Shown: piece by piece, positions 6,102 through 9,059 of the stretch | How positions within the stretch are numbered: position 1 is the stretch's first letter | Layout: every line of letters starts with the position of its first letter | Assembly: GCA_018623895.1 (NCBI GenBank) | Contig: JAAZUY010000021.1 | Location: 1 to 9,059, forward strand | Origin: a bacterium | Lineage (GTDB): Bacteria; Bacillota_I; Bacilli_A; Acholeplasmatales; Acholeplasmataceae | Direction: 5' to 3' | Length of the DNA: 9,059 bases | Notes under the pieces: model-generated | Told to the model about the DNA's origin: nothing | The model's database searches: none | What the model saw: only the letters and a program-made list of their open reading frames with translations | Program-made: the position numbers and the translations under genes

Positions 6102-8123
6102 TTACCAAATTTTAACTCTATCATTTGGGTCAATATACATTCCATCACCAGGTTTTATATTGTATAAATTTACAAATTCAGGCATACTTACTAAGGGTCC
6201 ATTTGCTCTAAACTCGCCAGGAGAGTGTGGGTCTGTTTTTATTTGCCTTATTAATTGTTCATCTGTTGATTTTGACCCCCATATAGTTGCCCACCCAAAA
6301 AAGAATCTTTGATCTCCAGTTAAACCATCAATAATAGGCGCTTGGCTGCCTTTCTTTGATAATTGATATGCTTTATATGCAATCACTATACCAGCCAAAT
6401 CGCCAATATTTTCACCTTGCGTGAATTCGCCATTTACAGGTGTACCATCGACAACTGTGTATCCATTATATTGATCTATTAATTTCTTTGTTCTTTCTTC
6501 AAATTGCTTTCTATCTGATTCTGTCCACCAATTTCTAAGTTCACCATTTCCATCATATTTTGAACCTTTATCATCAAAACCATGGCCCATTTCATGTCCT
6601 ATGACCGCTCCAATTGCTCCATAATTAACTGCGTCGTCTGCTTCCATGTTAAAAAATGGAGGCTGAAGTATACCAGCTGGAAAAACAATTTCATTTAATA
6701 AAGGACTATAATACGCGTTAACTGTTTGAGGGGTCATACCCCATTCTTCCCGGTCTATTGGTTTTCCTAATTTTTCTCGATTTTTAATTGTTCGATCTAA
6801 TGTAGAGTTTTTTATGTTTCCTATTAAATCATCCTTTGTTATAACTAGGTTACTATAATCTTTCCATTCGTTTGGAAAGCCAACTTTAGGTCTAAACTTT
6901 TTTAATTTTTCTTGAGCCTGAACTTTTGTAGAGTCACCCATCCAATCAAGTTCCTCTATTGATATCCTGTAAGCTTCTCTTAAATTTTCTACCAGCTTCA
7001 ACATTCTATTCTTTGCCTCTTGATCAAAATGTTTTTCAACATATACTTTACCAATGATCTCTCCTAGCCTACCACTTACAACACTAACACCTCGCTTCCA
7101 TCTAGGCTCCATTTCTTCAACGCCACTAAGGACTGTTCTGTAAAAATAGAAATTTTGTCTTTCAAATTCGCTATTTAAAAGACTCGCATTTCTATTTAAT
7201 AAAGCCCATTTAAAATAAATTTTCCAATCTGATAAAGAAGTTTCAGTTATTATACTACTTATGTTTTTAAGATAGTCTGATTGATTTAAAACTATTTTAT
7301 CAAATTTTTTCATCATAGTAGTGTGGAACCATTTATCCCAATCAAAACCAGAAATTTGATTTTTTAAATCATTGTAAGAAATCAAATTATAGGTTAGTTC
7401 TGGATCTCTGTTTTTTTCTTTTTTCCAGTGATGCCTTGCAATTCCTTTTTCTAATTGGAAAACCTTATCAGCATTTTTTTTAGCATCTTTAATTTTTGCT
7501 AATCGAAATATTTTTTCAATGTGGATTACATATTCTTTGCGGATGTTTTTACTTTTATCATCTTCATCAAAATAATAACCTCTGTTTGGAAGCCCTAGAC
7601 CGCTCTGTGATAAATAAGTAATATGCTCAGAGGGATTCTTTTTGTCAATGTAAACATAAATCCCAAATGGAGCAGTAGTATAGATGTCTGCATAAGCAAA
7701 ATATTCAGAAAGATCAGATATGTCATTTATTTGATCAATTTTTTCTAATTCTGGAAGAATGTTTTGTATGCCAGTTTCTTCTAATGTTAATGTATCCATA
7801 TAACTCTGGTAAAGATCGCCAATTTTTTGATTGTCAGACCCACTAAGAGAATTTGTTTTAGATGCTTCTTCTATAATCTTTTTGACATCTTTGCGCGCCT
7901 TTTCTCTAAGCACTGTAAATGTAGCATAGCGAGATTTATCCTTTGGCAGCTCAAATTCTTTAAGCCACGTTCCATTAACATGCCTATAAAAATCATCTTG
8001 AGGCCTTACGGTTGAATCTACTCTACTAAAGTCAATTCCAGATCTTAACATTATTTTTTCCTCTGTTTTAATGCATGATGAAAAAAGCATTAGCATTAAT
8101 ATTAAAAAATTAAAATTTTTCAT
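6102..8123 (-). CDS. M13 family zinc metallopeptidase, lipoprotein (PepO/neprilysin type)
   Basis: This is a 673-residue zinc endopeptidase that cleaves peptides on the outer side of the cytoplasmic membrane or in the periplasm. Numbered from the ATG at 8123, a short hydrophobic signal ends in LFSSC with Cys17 as the likely lipidation site. The N-terminal M13 domain begins around RPQDDFYRHVNGTW. The catalytic domain has the substrate-binding NAYY (469-472), the zinc motif HEMGH (His510, Glu511, His514), and ENIGD giving the third zinc ligand Glu571 plus Asp575. The DPHSPGEFR segment places His633 and Arg639 where neprilysin has its transition-state His and substrate Arg. The C-terminus ends in VKIW, like the conserved terminal RVW of the family. 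Length is normal and every key residue is present, so it should be active. The start was moved from an in-frame TTG at 8132 to this ATG because AAGGA lies 10 bases before the ATG but only one base before the TTG. Its physiological substrate cannot be read from the sequence. Confidence 0.95.
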   Translation of the reverse strand: MKNFNFLILMLMLFSSCIKTEEKIMLRSGIDFSRVDSTVRPQDDFYRHVNGTWLKEFELPKDKSRYATFTVLREKARKDVKKIIEEASKTNSLSGSDNQKIGDLYQSYMDTLTLEETGIQNILPELEKIDQINDISDLSEYFAYADIYTTAPFGIYVYIDKKNPSEHITYLSQSGLGLPNRGYYFDEDDKSKNIRKEYVIHIEKIFRLAKIKDAKKNADKVFQLEKGIARHHWKKEKNRDPELTYNLISYNDLKNQISGFDWDKWFHTTMMKKFDKIVLNQSDYLKNISSIITETSLSDWKIYFKWALLNRNASLLNSEFERQNFYFYRTVLSGVEEMEPRWKRGVSVVSGRLGEIIGKVYVEKHFDQEAKNRMLKLVENLREAYRISIEELDWMGDSTKVQAQEKLKKFRPKVGFPNEWKDYSNLVITKDDLIGNIKNSTLDRTIKNREKLGKPIDREEWGMTPQTVNAYYSPLLNEIVFPAGILQPPFFNMEADDAVNYGAIGAVIGHEMGHGFDDKGSKYDGNGELRNWWTESDRKQFEERTKKLIDQYNGYTVVDGTPVNGEFTQGENIGDLAGIVIAYKAYQLSKKGSQAPIIDGLTGDQRFFFGWATIWGSKSTDEQLIRQIKTDPHSPGEFRANGPLVSMPEFVNLYNIKPGDGMYIDPNDRVKIW

Positions 8124-8133
8124 TATTTTCAAA

Positions 8134-8138
8134 TCCTT
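8134..8138 (-). promoter_or_regulatory. Shine-Dalgarno AAGGA of the M13 peptidase gene
   Basis: On the minus strand AAGGA ends 10 bases before the ATG at 8123, a slightly long but workable spacing. It excludes the upstream TTG at 8132, which would be separated by a single base. Neither the giant gene nor rnhA shows such a site, so this decides the start here and marks a difference in translation signals between neighbours. Confidence 0.7.
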
Positions 8139-8140
8139 AA

Positions 8141-8156
8141 GTTAAAATATCTTAAC
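8141..8156. repeat. 16-bp near-palindrome upstream of the M13 gene
   Basis: The sequence has GTTAA and TTAAC arms around an A/T core, with seven of eight symmetric pairs matching. It overlaps the proposed -10 element and ends three bases before the Shine-Dalgarno site. It could be an operator, but short AT-rich palindromes are common in DNA of this composition. Its half-site differs from the TTGTAAA motif in front of the giant gene. Confidence 0.3.
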
Positions 8157-8173
8157 CATGCCAAACCATTCAA
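8144..8173 (-). promoter_or_regulatory. Promoter candidate for the M13 peptidase gene
   Basis: On the minus strand TTGAAT (8173-8168) is followed after 18 bases by TATTTT (8149-8144); each has four of six consensus bases. Transcription would begin just before the Shine-Dalgarno site, giving a short leader. The -10 region lies inside the palindrome at 8141-8156. The gene could equally be read through from the LMF-like gene upstream, as no terminator is evident between them. Confidence 0.3.
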
Positions 8174-8220
8174 TGATAATTAAGAAAAATTTAAATTACG
8201 TTTTCTACCCAACAATTCAT

Positions 8221-9059
8221 TTAAAGTGAAATCTCAAACGATGCATTATCTATAAAATTTATTTTCCACCAATTATTCTTATTTGAAAAAGAATGGTCAA
8301 AAGAATAATGCTTTAAACTTATTCTCATTTTTACATAATTCTTTTGCCTATCTATTTTAAAATAATTTTCTTCACCGTTAGCTATTTTTGATAACATTCT
8401 CGCAAACCAATAAGAACTATTTAAATGAATGTTTATACTCCTGTTTAATCTCATTATAAATGTACGTTGCTCATTAAGTGGCAACTTTTCTAAAACTTTT
8501 TTAGAGTCATCATTTAAAAAATCAGTCATCTTTAAATTCGAATAGGTTATATCGTCCTTTACCATCACTGTTAAAAACCTTTGATAAGTTGCATATTCAA
8601 AAGGGTTGTTTACTAATCTTTCTAAGTATAATGCTTCAAACCACATTTGCCAATCAAGCCTGGGCATATGAGGAAGAAAAAACTTTGGTCTTTCGCTCTC
8701 TAAACCTGCCTTATAATTAAAATTAACATTACTCCATGTACTATCTTGATCTTGTAATTCGATAAGGACCTCAGGTCTAGTCGTAGTCATAACTCTAAAA
8801 AGACCATATGCATTCATTGATCTTGATACTTGAGCAACATCTATAATTTTTTGTCCAAGTAAAGAACGATTATCATTTTTATTAATATTTTCTGGATTAT
8901 TGCCCTGAAAATCTCTAACAAGAAATATTTTAAAAGTGTATAAAAAACAAACTAACACTACTAAAGAAAATCCCAATCTAATTTTTTTATATTTGATTAT
9001 CCTGTCTGCATTTAATGAAGATTTAAAAAAATTATTTTTAACAACCTTATTTAAAAACT
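8221..9059 (-). CDS. Lipase maturation factor family membrane protein, C-terminal part
   Basis: The reading frame is open to the right edge, so the true start lies outside the window. The TTG at 8976 is merely an internal leucine codon. About 278 residues are visible. The family (LMF1, Pfam PF06762) has several membrane helices followed by a soluble C-terminal domain; human LMF1 is an endoplasmic-reticulum chaperone for lipases, and the role of bacterial members is largely unknown. Here the last membrane helix is seen at about residues 26-47 of the fragment (IRLGFSLVVLVCFLYTFKIF), then the family hallmarks NAYGLFRVMTTTRPE (about 82-96) and PRLDWQMWFEAL (about 132-143). Downstream, WFARMLSKIANGEENYF resembles the family's stretch after the LDWQMWF motif, but about 60 residues intervene, beginning near NPFEYATYQRFL, which seems longer than usual. 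The stop TAA is 97 bases before the M13 ATG. Both products are envelope proteins, but a functional link is not shown. The family call is firm; whether the full gene is intact is unknown. Confidence 0.88.
   Translation of the reverse strand, partial: FLNKVVKNNFFKSSLNADRIIKYKKIRLGFSLVVLVCFLYTFKIFLVRDFQGNNPENINKNDNRSLLGQKIIDVAQVSRSMNAYGLFRVMTTTRPEVLIELQDQDSTWSNVNFNYKAGLESERPKFFLPHMPRLDWQMWFEALYLERLVNNPFEYATYQRFLTVMVKDDITYSNLKMTDFLNDDSKKVLEKLPLNEQRTFIMRLNRSINIHLNSSYWFARMLSKIANGEENYFKIDRQKNYVKMRISLKHYSFDHSFSNKNNWWKINFIDNASFEISL

Noticed and set aside
8124..8132. TTG at 8132 as the M13 start
   Set aside because: The only Shine-Dalgarno sequence (AAGGA, 8134-8138) is one base from this TTG and 10 bases from the ATG at 8123, and the signal peptide reads normally from the ATG.
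8974..8976. TTG at 8976 as the start of the LMF-like gene
   Set aside because: The frame stays open to the right edge, and the codon lies inside the membrane helix, so a start there would cut the helix and drop the rest of the membrane domain.

Overview
The window is strongly AT-rich, and all four genes I can support lie on the minus strand, packed with short gaps. Transcription order is right to left: a lipase-maturation-factor-like membrane protein (cut by the right edge), an M13 zinc metallopeptidase lipoprotein, a 1917-residue winged-helix/coiled-coil protein, and ribonuclease HI (cut by the left edge). A bacterial lipobox, an E. coli-like RNase HI and a PepO-type M13 peptidase point to a Gram-negative-type bacterium. 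The low GC content and lysine/asparagine/isoleucine-rich proteins suggest a small-genome or marine uncultured lineage. Marinimicrobia/SAR406 or a Bacteroidota relative are guesses from general style and are not demonstrated here.

Right part (6102-9059): the LMF-like protein and the M13 lipoprotein both belong to the cell envelope. They are separated by about 97 bases that hold a weak promoter candidate, a 16-bp near-palindrome and a clear Shine-Dalgarno sequence. That sequence sets the M13 start at an ATG (8123), not at the in-frame TTG nine bases upstream.

Centre and left (149-6101): one gene fills almost two thirds of the window. Its first ~85 residues form an ArsR/HTH_20-like winged helix. 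After a ~95-residue linker, nearly everything to the C-terminus is charged, almost proline-free coiled coil, with no ATPase motifs, no membrane segment and no recognisable C-terminal domain. The 199-base gap in front of it carries five copies of the 7-mer TTGTAAA/TTTACAA, three of which form a 24-bp near-perfect palindrome joined to a second inverted repeat. This looks like an operator array and, by inference, may be where this DNA-binding protein regulates itself. rnhA begins 10 bases after its stop, so the two are probably co-transcribed.

The part most likely to be undescribed is this giant winged-helix/coiled-coil protein with its palindromic upstream array and its linkage to rnhA. A role in nucleoid organisation or DNA tethering is a hypothesis only. 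No RNA genes, insertion sequences, CRISPR arrays or convincing terminators were seen, and no gene-free stretch exceeds 199 bases.
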